Shown here piece by piece: positions 16,458 to 24,330 of a stretch of 64,000 nt of DNA. Source of the stretch: Scleromatobacter humisilvae (GTDB lineage Bacteria; Pseudomonadota; Gammaproteobacteria; Burkholderiales; Burkholderiaceae_C). Both the position numbers and the translations under genes were made by a program. Each line of letters opens with the position of its first letter. The stretch's first letter is position 1. Under the pieces are notes generated by a model. The model saw only the letters and a program-made list of their open reading frames with translations, was not told the DNA's origin and did no database searches. The DNA lies in NCBI RefSeq assembly GCF_023231945.1, contig NZ_JAJLJH010000007.1:124001-188000 (forward strand), in the 5' to 3' direction.

Positions 16458-16817
16458 CCCGGCTGCGTCGGTCACCACGACGGTGACCTTCAGCGAACAC
16501 GTGCCCTTCACGGCGCCGGCCCAGGCCAGCGCGCCCGTCCTGCCCGGCGTCATGCCGCCCGGCTGGCCCCACATCGCACCGCCACCGCGCTCGGCCCATG
16601 GCCTTCCTGCGCGACCGCGCGAACCCGCACGCTACGTCGGCGCCGCGCAAACGGATGCATGCCAGCGCCCGTCGAACGGTTAACGACGCGTCTGCATCCG
16701 GAAGCATTTCGCGCCACGTAACGACTCCTGCCAGCACGCGCTTTCGAGATCGCATCCGCCGACTCGACCACGGTGCTCAGCAACACGGTCTTCATCACAA
16801 GCACCAGGAGAGACGAC
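16458..16817. other. 360-base spacer before the DUF4331 operon
   Basis: No gene can be supported here. A perfect 7-bp hairpin GGTCACC-ACGAC-GGTGACC (16470-16488) follows the oxidoreductase stop codon and may aid termination, though no T-run follows. The rest is GC-rich with open but non-protein-like frames on both strands. The last 100 bases, ending in an AGGAGAG ribosome-binding site, should hold the promoter of the DUF4331 operon; I cannot identify clear hexamers. Confidence 0.5.
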
Positions 16818-18428
16818 ATGCGATCTGTTAGCCCCCATCTGCCGCGCGCCACGCCCATCGTGGCCGCCGCCCTGCTCGCCATCGCCGGCAGCGCGTTCGC
16901 GTCGAGCCACCGCGAGGCGCCGTTCATCTCGACGTCGCCCAAGGTCGACGCGTCCGACTTCTACATGTTCAACAGCTACGAGACGGGCCGCAGCGGCTTC
17001 GTCACGCTGGTGGCGAACTACCAGCCGATGCAGGACGGCTTCGACGGCCCGAACTACCACGCGATGGACGCGAACGCGCTGTACGAGATCCACATCGACA
17101 ACGTCGGCGACGCCAAGGAACACCTGACGTTCCAGTTCCGCTTCCAGAACAACTTCACCGCGCTGAACCAGACCGTCGGCGGCACCGCCGTCGACCAGGC
17201 GCCGCTGCAGAACGGCGCGGTCAGCGTCCCGCACGACCCGCACCTGCAGGTCAACGAGACCTACACGCTGACGATGGTCACCGGCGACCGCCGCACCGGC
17301 ACCGTCGCCGCGATCAAGAACGCGGACACCAACGCGACGACCTTCGACAAGCCGGTCGACAACATCGGCGAGAAGACGATCGCCGACTACGCGGCCTACG
17401 CCGCGGCGCACGTCTACAACATCGCGATCCCGGGCTGCGCGACGAACGGCAAGGTCTTCGTCGGCGCGCGCCAGGATCCGTTCGCGGTCAACCTCGGCGT
17501 GATCTTCGACATGGTCGACGCGCCCGTCGCGGTGCTGACCAACGCCGCCGACTACAACGCGACCCCGCGCGGCTCGCTGTACTACAAGAACGTCACGGCC
17601 CTCGAGCTCGAGATCCCCGCGACCTGCCTCGGCGCGACGACCGCGGCGCCGGTGATCGGCGGCTGGACGACGGCCTCGCTGCGCCAGACGCGCGTGCTCG
17701 ACCCGAACCCGAAGGCCGGCTACCAGACGACCGACCGCAACGGCGGCGCGTGGACGCAGGTGTCGCGCCTGGGCATGCCGCTCGTCAACGAGCTGATCGT
17801 CGGCTTGAAGGACAAGGATGCCTGGAACAGCTCGAAGCCGAGCGGCGACGCGTACTTCCTGAACTACGTCACCAACCCGTCCTATCCGAAGCTGCTCGAG
17901 AGCTACCTCGGCGCGCCGGGCATCTCGCCGACCAACATCCCGCGCAACGACCTGGTCACGACCTTCCTGACCGGCATCCAGGGCGTCAACCAGCTCGCCA
18001 CGGTCACGCCGTCGGAGATGCTGCGCCTGAACACGGCCATCGCGGCCGTGCCGTTCGCGTCGCAGAACCGCCTGGGCATCGTCGGCAACATCCTGGCCGG
18101 CGGCAGCGACAACGCGGGCTACCCGAACGGCCGCCGCCCGAAGGACGACGTCGTCGACATCACGCTGGTCGCGGCGATGGGCGGACTGTGCGTGGCCAAC
18201 GGCACCGGCGACACGTACCACTTCGGCAGCGCCTGCAACCCGTCGGCGGTCCCGCTCGGCTCGACGGTGTTCAACCTCAACGACACCGTCGACCAGGCCG
18301 CGCAACCCTTCCTGCCGGGCTTTCCGTACCTCAACACGCCGATCCCGGGCACGGGCGCGCGCGCCGAAGCCATCCCGGCGCCGACCGCCGCCGCGGCCGC
18401 CGCCAGGCACGGCGACGGCTCGAAGTAA
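16818..18428 (+). CDS. Secreted DUF4331 family protein
   Basis: A 536-residue exported protein of the DUF4331 family. The signal peptide ends near GSAFA, leaving the family-typical mature start SSHREAPFISTSPKVDASDFYMF. Other recognisable blocks are YEIHIDNVGDAKEHLTFQFRF, VFVGARQDPFAVNLGVIFDMV, LELEIPATCL, RLGMPLVNELIVGL, and DDVVDITLVAAMGG. The family is widespread in bacteria, with no established activity. The many Asp and Asn residues and the SHREAP N-terminus suggest a calcium-supported beta-rich fold (inference). The start follows an AGGAGAG site; an in-frame extension upstream lacks a signal peptide. It heads an operon with a lipoprotein, a TPR protein and a HupE-like membrane protein. 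Confidence 0.88.
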   Translation: MRSVSPHLPRATPIVAAALLAIAGSAFASSHREAPFISTSPKVDASDFYMFNSYETGRSGFVTLVANYQPMQDGFDGPNYHAMDANALYEIHIDNVGDAKEHLTFQFRFQNNFTALNQTVGGTAVDQAPLQNGAVSVPHDPHLQVNETYTLTMVTGDRRTGTVAAIKNADTNATTFDKPVDNIGEKTIADYAAYAAAHVYNIAIPGCATNGKVFVGARQDPFAVNLGVIFDMVDAPVAVLTNAADYNATPRGSLYYKNVTALELEIPATCLGATTAAPVIGGWTTASLRQTRVLDPNPKAGYQTTDRNGGAWTQVSRLGMPLVNELIVGLKDKDAWNSSKPSGDAYFLNYVTNPSYPKLLESYLGAPGISPTNIPRNDLVTTFLTGIQGVNQLATVTPSEMLRLNTAIAAVPFASQNRLGIVGNILAGGSDNAGYPNGRRPKDDVVDITLVAAMGGLCVANGTGDTYHFGSACNPSAVPLGSTVFNLNDTVDQAAQPFLPGFPYLNTPIPGTGARAEAIPAPTAAAAAARHGDGSK

Positions 18429-18445
18429 GCAACGAGGCAAACGAC

Positions 18446-18757
18446 ATGACCATCTCCACTTGCCCACCGCCGGAAGGCGGTTCGTCGGCGGGCCGCACGG
18501 CCACGCTGATCGGCGTCAGCGCGCTGGCCAGCCTGTTCCTCGCCGCTTGCGGCGGCGACGACAACAGCCCGCCCCCGCCGCCACCGCCGCCGCCCGCGGC
18601 GATCACCCAGGTGCCGGCCTCGGCCGCGGCCAACGACGCGGCGCTCGAGTCGTTCGCGTTCAACCTGCCGCAGACCGACAACACCGAGCCGCTGACGCTG
18701 GACCTCGTGCCGACGCTGCCGACCAGCGAGACCGAGTCCCCCATCGCGACCCCGTGA
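18446..18757 (+). CDS. Small lipoprotein with polyproline stretch
   Basis: A 103-residue lipoprotein. The lipobox is LFLAACGG, with the lipidated Cys at about residue 35, followed by a GGDDNS linker and nine consecutive prolines that would hold the globular part away from the membrane. The mature remainder (ITQVPASAAANDAALESF to the end) is short and acidic. I do not recognise a family. It lies 17 bases after the DUF4331 stop, and its own TGA overlaps the ATG of the TPR gene (TGATG), so it is clearly part of that operon. Function is unknown. Confidence 0.75.
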   Translation: MTISTCPPPEGGSSAGRTATLIGVSALASLFLAACGGDDNSPPPPPPPPPAAITQVPASAAANDAALESFAFNLPQTDNTEPLTLDLVPTLPTSETESPIATP

Positions 18758-20058
18758 TGACCCGCGCCACCGCCCCGCTGCTCGCCCTGGCGTTGTCGCT
18801 GGGCGCGGTGGCGCCCTCCTTCGCGGCCGAGGAATCGGCCCTCCAATTCCCGATGCAGGACGGCGCCATCGTCGAACACCTGCCGACCCACGTGGGCGAC
18901 GCGGCGCAGCGCCGCGCCGCGATCGCCGCCGAGCGCGCGCAGCGCGCCCAGCTTCAGGAACATCCCAACGAACTGGGCCTCGCGCTGAAGGCCGCCGACG
19001 ACGCCCTGGCGCGCGGCCGCCTGCACGGCGACCCGCGCGAGCTGGGCGTGGCCCAGGCCGCGCTGGCGCCGTGGTGGGGCCGTGCCGACGCGCCGCCGCA
19101 GGTGCGGCTCGTCCAGGCCACCGTCCTGCAGAGCCAGCACTTCTTCAAGGACGCGCTGGTCGAACTCGACGCCGTCCTCGCGACACCCGGCGTCTCGCTG
19201 CCCGTGCGTGCCCAGGCCGAACTGACGCGCGCCGGCGTGCACCAGGTGCTGGGCCACTTTGCCGAGGCCGAGGCCGGCTGCCGCCGCCTGGCCGGCGCCG
19301 ACTACTTCGCACTCGGCTCGGGCATCCGCCTCAACGCGCTCGCATGCATCGCCGAGCTCTCGAGCCTGCAGGGGCACGCGGACGCCGCCGCCGCGACGCT
19401 CGCGCGCCTCGCGGGCGCGCCCGACCCCGGCAGCGCCTCCACCGTCGCGGGCGATCCCGCGCCCGGATGGCTGAACCTGATGCGCGCCGAGCTCGCGCAG
19501 CGGCGCGGCGATCCGGCGGCCGGCCCGCTGTTCGCGGCGGCGCTCAAGGCCAATCCCGATGTCTACACGCAGTGCGCCTACGCCGACTGGCTGCTCGACC
19601 AGCATCGCCCGGCCGAGGTCGTCGCACTGCTGAAGGACAACACGGCCGCCGACCCGGTGCTGCTGCGCATCGCGCTCGCCTACAAGCAGCTGCACGGCAA
19701 GAACAGTCCGCTGGCGCGCGACGCCGCCGCCCTGCTGGGCGAGCGCTACGACGCGGCCCTGCTGCGCGGCGACAAGAGCCACGGCCGCGAACAGTCGCGC
19801 TACGAGCTCGAGCTGCGCGGCGACACGCGGGCCGCGCTAGTCTTCGCGAAGTCCAACTGGATGGTGCAGCACGAGCCGGCCGACGAGGTCGTGCTCGCCC
19901 GCGCCGCCCATGCCTCGCATCGCGACGATGCCGCGGCGCCGCTGTGGCAGTTCCTGCGCGACACCGGCGGGCGCGACGCGCGCCTCGCGGCCGGCGGCCC
20001 CGCCGCCGCGCCCTTCCTGCCGGCGACGACCCAGACCGTGTCCCGGAGCGACCAATGA
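18757..20058 (+). CDS. Exported tetratricopeptide-repeat protein
   Basis: A 433-residue protein with a signal peptide (MTRATAPLLALALSLGAVAPSFA). The mature part is almost entirely Ala/Leu-rich helical hairpins spaced like TPR units, for example ALVELDAVLATPG, AQAELTRAGVHQVLGHFAEAEAG, WLNLMRAELAQRRGDPAAGPLF and YADWLLDQHRPAEVVALL. TPR proteins act as scaffolds. Here it overlaps the lipoprotein gene upstream and the HupE-like gene downstream (ATGA), implying the products are made in fixed ratio and probably form a periplasmic complex with the DUF4331 protein and the membrane protein. No enzymatic motif is seen. Confidence 0.8.
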   Translation: MTRATAPLLALALSLGAVAPSFAAEESALQFPMQDGAIVEHLPTHVGDAAQRRAAIAAERAQRAQLQEHPNELGLALKAADDALARGRLHGDPRELGVAQAALAPWWGRADAPPQVRLVQATVLQSQHFFKDALVELDAVLATPGVSLPVRAQAELTRAGVHQVLGHFAEAEAGCRRLAGADYFALGSGIRLNALACIAELSSLQGHADAAAATLARLAGAPDPGSASTVAGDPAPGWLNLMRAELAQRRGDPAAGPLFAAALKANPDVYTQCAYADWLLDQHRPAEVVALLKDNTAADPVLLRIALAYKQLHGKNSPLARDAAALLGERYDAALLRGDKSHGREQSRYELELRGDTRAALVFAKSNWMVQHEPADEVVLARAAHASHRDDAAAPLWQFLRDTGGRDARLAAGGPAAAPFLPATTQTVSRSDQ

Positions 20059-21368
20059 AAAGCGCCTGCCTCGCCGCACTGCTCGTCGCCCTCGCGCCGT
20101 TCGCGCAGGCCCACAAGGCCAGCGATGCCTACGTCACGCTGCACGTGGACGGCGCGACCGTCGCCGCCCGCATCGACATCGCGCTGCGCGACCTCGACCG
20201 CGACCTCGACCTCGACACCAACGCCGACGACCAGCTCAGCTGGAAGGAGGTGCGCACCCGCTGGGCCGACATCGCCGCGCTGGCGCGCAACGACATCCGC
20301 CTGAGCGCCGACGGCGCGCGCTGCACGCCCGACGCGGCGTCGACACCCGTCACCGACGCCAACACGCCCGCGCTGACCGAGCACAGCGACGGCACCTACG
20401 CCGTGCTGCGCACGCAGTGGCATTGCGCGGCGCCGGTGCAGGCGCTGAGCGTCGAGTACGAGCTGTTCGCGAAGACGGACCCGACGCATCGCGGGATCGC
20501 GCGCGTGTCGCGCGCGGACGCGGACGCAGGGACGCCGCAGCTGGCGGTGCTGAGCCCGGGCAACGGCTGGCATCGCTTCAAGCTGCCGCCGCTGCCCACG
20601 GCGCCGGCCGCGTCCGGCACCAGCGCCGATTTCGTCGAGACACCCGCGCCCGTGCCTGTGCCGGCCGCCGCGCCGAAGGCACAGCCGGACGCCAACGCCG
20701 ACACGGCATCCGCCGACGATGCGCCCGCCTCGTCGTTCTTCGGCTTCGTCCGCGAGGGCGTCCACCACATCCTGATCGGCTACGACCACATCCTGTTCCT
20801 GCTGTCGCTGCTGCTGCCGGCGGTGTGGATCCGCAGCGCGGTGACCGACCCGCGCACGGGCGTGACGCGCACGCGCTGGGTGCCGTCCGCCAACCTGCGG
20901 CTGGCGCTGGCCAATGTGCTCAAGGTCGTCACCGCGTTCACGGTGGCGCACTCGATCACGCTCGCGCTGTCGGTGCTCGATGTCGTCGATCCGCCATCGC
21001 GCTGGGTCGAATCCATCATCGCCGCGAGCGTCGTGCTGGCCGCGCTGAACAACATCTGGCCGCTGATCAGCGAGGCGCGCTGGAAGCTGACCTTCGTGTT
21101 CGGCCTCGTGCATGGCTTCGGCTTCGCATCCGCGCTGAAGGACGCCGGCCTCGCCAAGGGCGCGCTCGCCGGGCCGCTGGTCGGCTTCAACGTGGGCGTC
21201 GAGATCGGCCAGCTGTGCATCGTGGCGCTCGTGCTGCCGGTCGCGTGGTCGCTGCGCGGCACGCGCACCTACCGCGGCGCGTTCGCGGGCGGCTCGCTCC
21301 TGATCGCCGGCGTCGCGGGCCTGTGGCTGGTGCAGCGCGCGTTCGACCTGAGCCTCATCGCGGGATAG
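20055..21368 (+). CDS. HupE/UreJ family membrane protein with EF-hand-like loop
   Basis: A 437-residue protein. A signal peptide (ending AQA, then HKASDAY) precedes a ~200-residue periplasmic domain that contains an EF-hand-like loop DTNADDQLSWKE (54-65). After a Pro/Ala linker, six or more membrane helices (from about 230) form the HupE/UreJ domain, with REGVHHILIGYDHILFLLSLLLP, FTVAHSITLALS and FGLVHGFGFASAL; the His and Asp residues in these helices are typical of this metal-transporter-like family (Ni or Co in HupE and UreJ). The substrate is unknown. It is the last gene of the DUF4331 operon. Confidence 0.85.
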   Translation: MKSACLAALLVALAPFAQAHKASDAYVTLHVDGATVAARIDIALRDLDRDLDLDTNADDQLSWKEVRTRWADIAALARNDIRLSADGARCTPDAASTPVTDANTPALTEHSDGTYAVLRTQWHCAAPVQALSVEYELFAKTDPTHRGIARVSRADADAGTPQLAVLSPGNGWHRFKLPPLPTAPAASGTSADFVETPAPVPVPAAAPKAQPDANADTASADDAPASSFFGFVREGVHHILIGYDHILFLLSLLLPAVWIRSAVTDPRTGVTRTRWVPSANLRLALANVLKVVTAFTVAHSITLALSVLDVVDPPSRWVESIIAASVVLAALNNIWPLISEARWKLTFVFGLVHGFGFASALKDAGLAKGALAGPLVGFNVGVEIGQLCIVALVLPVAWSLRGTRTYRGAFAGGSLLIAGVAGLWLVQRAFDLSLIAG

Positions 21369-21420
21369 GATCGCGGCTCCGTCTGGCACATCGCGCCCGC
21401 GAGCGCGACAGGAGCTTCGC

Positions 21421-22080
21421 ATGTATACCTTGTTCGGATTCAAGGGCTCGGGATCGGCCGCGGTCGAGTGCGCACTCGAGATGACCGGCGCGGACTACCG
21501 CATCGTCGAGGCCGCGTCGTGGGAGCACAACGACGCCCTCGCCGAGCTGGAGCGCGTCAACCCGCTCAAGCAGATCCCGACGCTGCTGCTGGAGGATGGC
21601 ACGGTGCTGACCGAAAGCGCCGCGATCCTGATGCACCTGGGCTTCGCGTTCCCGCAATCGGGCCTGCTCAGCGAGACGCCGGGCGAGCGCGACCTCGTGC
21701 TGCGCGGGCTCGTCTACATCGCGGCGAACTGCTACTCGTGCATCAGCGTGATCGACTACCCGGAGCGCTATACGAGCGCGACCGACGACGCCGCGCGCCA
21801 GGCCGTCAAGGCCGGCGCGACCGATCGCCTGCACCAGCACTGGGACATCTTCGCCGACCTCTACCCGGTGGCCGACGAGCGCTTCATCGCCGGCGAGCAG
21901 CCCGGCGCGCTGGACCTGCTGGCGGCGGTCGTGTCGAAGTGGTCGGGCACGCGCAAGCACGTGAAGACCTCGCGGCCGGCCTTCTCGGCGCTGCTGGAGC
22001 GCATCGAGTCGCACCCGGCGGTGGCGCTGGTCTTCGGGCGGCACTGGCAGACGCTGGCGCAGATGCCCACGGGCGCCTGA
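21421..22080 (+). CDS. Glutathione S-transferase family protein
   Basis: A 219-residue GST. The N-terminal thioredoxin fold is MYTLFGFKGSGSAAVECALEM, with Ser residues where the catalytic residue would lie. It is followed by NPLKQIPTLLLEDG and VLTESAAILMHL, the cis-Pro and gamma-Glu binding ESxAI signature. The C-terminal helical domain carries a late Asp-containing N-capping segment (GALDLLAAVV). It would conjugate or reduce with glutathione in the cytoplasm; the substrate is unknown. A strong AGGAGC site precedes the ATG. A small hairpin lies just downstream. Confidence 0.87.
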   Translation: MYTLFGFKGSGSAAVECALEMTGADYRIVEAASWEHNDALAELERVNPLKQIPTLLLEDGTVLTESAAILMHLGFAFPQSGLLSETPGERDLVLRGLVYIAANCYSCISVIDYPERYTSATDDAARQAVKAGATDRLHQHWDIFADLYPVADERFIAGEQPGALDLLAAVVSKWSGTRKHVKTSRPAFSALLERIESHPAVALVFGRHWQTLAQMPTGA

Positions 22081-22097
22081 CATCCCATTGCAGCGGA

Positions 22098-22117
22098 ATG
22101 CGGCGAGAATGCCGCAT
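22098..22117 (+). terminator. Hairpin after the glutathione transferase gene
   Basis: ATGCGGC-GAGAAT-GCCGCAT, a perfect 7-bp stem 18 bases after the stop codon and 24 bases before the next start. No T-run follows, so it may be a weak or Rho-assisted terminator or an mRNA-stabilising hairpin. Confidence 0.35.
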
Positions 22118-22140
22118 CGCCACTCGGACATGCCGGCCTC

Positions 22141-22905
22141 ATGAGATTTCTCCTCGCACTGGGCCTGATGCTGGCCTGTCCGCTCGCCAGCCTCGCGGCG
22201 GCCAACGCCGCTACCGACCCGTCGACGCCGGTGCGCCGCCTCCAGGCCTTGATGGGCCTCGACGCCACCGGCTGGACGCTGACCCAGGAGACCCCGACGG
22301 CGCTCGCGTGGGCGACGCCCGACCACCTGATCGTGCAGCTGGGCGCCAGCGATCGCGACCTGGTGCGCGATGCCTACTTCACCGAGCAAGTCGCGGCGCA
22401 GGATCACTACCGGAGCTGGATCGCGAAGCACCATGGCGGCCTGGTGGAGATGCAGCTCCACAACGAAAGCGCCACGCCGTACGACATCGCGACGATCAAG
22501 TACAAGGTGGGCGACGCCGATCCGCATACCGCGGGCATCGCCAACATCTACATGATCCACACGTCGGTGCTGCTGCCGAAGAACGTCGGCTTGCTCGCCA
22601 TCGCCGCGCGCGAGAGCGAGCCGGTCGGGACGCGCGAGGCCGCCGTCGCCGGCGCCCTCGCGAAGGAAGGCCGAGGCCAGCCCCAGCCGATGGGGCTGCA
22701 CGATCCGTACGATGCCCGCTTCGACGCGACCGCGACCTACCTCGATTCGGATGCCCGCCGCTGGGACAGCCTCGCACCCACGCACGTGCTGTCGCGAGAA
22801 CGCGCGCTGATGACGCAGTTGCTGGCGAAGTCGAAGCTGCCGGGGATCTCGCTATCGGTCGCCGCCGACCTGCCGGCGGCCAACGCGATCGCCGCGGCGC
22901 ACTGA
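22141..22905 (+). CDS. Exported protein of unknown function
   Basis: A 254-residue protein with a signal peptide (MRFLLALGLMLACPLASLAAANA). The mature chain has mixed composition without membrane helices: LQALMGLDATGWTLTQE, HLIVQLGASDRDLVRDAYF, GLVEMQLHNESATPYDIATIKYKV, and IYMIHTSVLLPKNVGLLAI. No catalytic motif or known domain is evident to me. It lies 60 bases after the GST gene in the same direction and ends before the convergent DUF192 gene. It is a real coding region because of the signal peptide and consistent third-position GC. It is probably periplasmic. Confidence 0.65.
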   Translation: MRFLLALGLMLACPLASLAAANAATDPSTPVRRLQALMGLDATGWTLTQETPTALAWATPDHLIVQLGASDRDLVRDAYFTEQVAAQDHYRSWIAKHHGGLVEMQLHNESATPYDIATIKYKVGDADPHTAGIANIYMIHTSVLLPKNVGLLAIAARESEPVGTREAAVAGALAKEGRGQPQPMGLHDPYDARFDATATYLDSDARRWDSLAPTHVLSRERALMTQLLAKSKLPGISLSVAADLPAANAIAAAH

Positions 22906-22937
22906 GCTCGACGTCCGGCAGGCACCGGACAGCGCAA

Positions 22938-23285
22938 TCAGGCCAGCAGGCCCATCTCGACGCCCGGCGCCAGGTGCAGGCGGCTGGCAAGGCCAGCGCG
23001 CAGCTCGAGCACGGTGCGGGCCTCGGGACAGCTCGACATGCGCCAGGGCTTCATGCCGGCGACGATCTTGGTGACGACGCCGTCGGCGCTGAGGAACACG
23101 ACGTCGACCGGCTGGTCGAAGCCGAAGGTGTTGACCGAGCTGCAGCGCTTGACCCACACGCCGCACGACTTCTTCAGTTCGCGCGCGCCCGCCAGGCCGA
23201 GGAACCGGCTGCGCCACTGACCCGTCGTGCGCACGGGAACGCGGGACCGCGTGCCGGGTACCTTGAGGTCGATGGTTTCTGACAT
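22938..23285 (-). CDS. DUF192 family protein
   Basis: A 115-residue single-domain DUF192 protein. Family blocks are WRSRFLGLAG near the start, a Cys-containing CGVWVKRCSSVNTFGF (replacing the usual G-L-F-x-H-T-x-F-M), PVDVVFLSADGVVTKI, and the C-terminal ARTVLELRAG followed by LHLAPGVE. The family is a small beta-barrel of unknown function, often secreted; this copy has no signal peptide. It is divergent from the second GST gene across a 245-base spacer which contains a TTGACA hexamer (23462-23467) but no matching -10. Confidence 0.82.
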   Translation of the reverse strand: MSETIDLKVPGTRSRVPVRTTGQWRSRFLGLAGARELKKSCGVWVKRCSSVNTFGFDQPVDVVFLSADGVVTKIVAGMKPWRMSSCPEARTVLELRAGLASRLHLAPGVEMGLLA

Positions 23286-23530
23286 GGCTGCTGCTTCCTC
23301 TGCGACTTTCTTATGCGGGACCGGCTTCGCGGCGTGAACCGGACCCGTCCTTGAAAGCCGTAGCTTACCTGTCGAGCGTGGAAAAAATCACGTCGCCTGG
23401 GGTAAACGACGAGACCGGAGACACACCGTTACGTGTGCGCAGTGACAAGGTGCATCGGCGTTTGACAACAGGTAATCTTTGAGCGGATTCGGTGCATGAA
23501 CGCCCCCTTGGCAACACCAGGAACCCCGGC

Positions 23531-24190
23531 ATGGCCCTGCAGCTCTTCTTCCACCCGTTCTCGTCGTATTCGCAGAAGGCGCTGATCGCGCTGCACGAGA
23601 ACGGCACCGCGTTCGCGCCGCGCGTGTTGTCGCCGGACGATCCCGCGACGGGCGCCGACTTCGCAGCGCGCTCGCCGTTCGGGCGCTTTCCGATCCTGGT
23701 CGACGGCGAGCGCACGATCCTCGAGGCGACGGCGATCATCGAGTACCTGGAGGCGATGCATCCGGGCGCGGTGCGGCTGATCCCGTCCGATCCGCTGGCG
23801 GCGATCGACGTCCGGATGATGGATCGCATGTTCGACAACTACGTGTCGACGCCCCAGCAGCGCGTGGTCTACGACGCGCTGCGCGCACCCGAGGCGCGCG
23901 ACGCGCAAGGCGTGGCCGAAGCGCGCGGGATGCTGGAGACGGCCTACGCGTGGCTCGACAAGCGGATGGCCGATCGCGAATGGGCCGCGGCCGACACCTT
24001 CAGCCTGGCCGACTGCGCCGCCGCGCCGTCGCTGTTCTACGCCGACTGGACGCATCCGATCGATGCGCGCTTCGAGAACCTGACCGCGTATCGCCGGCGC
24101 CTGCTGGCGCGGCCATCGTTCGCGCGCGCGGTCGACGCGGCACGGCCGTTCAGGCCGTATTTCCCGCTCGGCGCGCCCGACAAGGACTAG
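23531..24190 (+). CDS. Glutathione S-transferase family protein
   Basis: A second GST, 219 residues, not a close copy of the first. The N-terminal domain reads LQLFFHPFSSYSQKALIALHENG, where the Ser pair replaces the usual active-site Cys or Tyr, then SPFGRFPILVDGERTILEATAIIEYL with the cis-Pro and the Glu-Ala-Thr version of the glutathione gamma-Glu site. The C-terminal helical domain contains FSLADCAAAPSLFYADW, a family-typical N-capping box. The start at MALQLFF is preferred; an ATG at 23492 would add 13 residues without family likeness. Downstream lie two strong inverted repeats. Confidence 0.87.
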   Translation: MALQLFFHPFSSYSQKALIALHENGTAFAPRVLSPDDPATGADFAARSPFGRFPILVDGERTILEATAIIEYLEAMHPGAVRLIPSDPLAAIDVRMMDRMFDNYVSTPQQRVVYDALRAPEARDAQGVAEARGMLETAYAWLDKRMADREWAAADTFSLADCAAAPSLFYADWTHPIDARFENLTAYRRRLLARPSFARAVDAARPFRPYFPLGAPDKD

Positions 24191-24196
24191 CCGATC

Positions 24197-24250
24197 CCGG
24201 GGCCGCGACAAGGCCCCGCCTGCCGCACTTCCAGTGTATCGCGGCCCCGG
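24197..24250. repeat. Perfect 12-bp inverted repeat with 30-base loop
   Basis: CCGGGGCCGCGA (24197-24208) is repeated in inverse as TCGCGGCCCCGG (24239-24250). It lies seven bases after the GST stop codon and about 80 bases before the FAD monooxygenase. It could end transcription without a T-run, or be an extragenic palindrome. Confidence 0.6.
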
Positions 24251-24268
24251 GGGCTTGCGGCAAGCCCC
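24250..24268. repeat. Second hairpin adjoining the 12-bp inverted repeat
   Basis: GGGGCTTG-CGG-CAAGCCCC forms an 8-bp stem with a three-base loop, adjoining the larger inverted repeat. Together the two hairpins fill most of the spacer between the GST and FAD monooxygenase genes. Confidence 0.55.
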
Positions 24269-24330
24269 GTCCCTCGCCGTAGCATCGCGGCCGCCGTCGA
24301 GGTCGATGGCGAGATCGGGAGAACGACAGG

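Noticed and set aside
23462-23490. TTGACA promoter before the second GST gene
   Set aside because: Perfect -35, but the sequence 16-18 bases downstream (GCGGATTC region) is a poor -10; not listed as a promoter.
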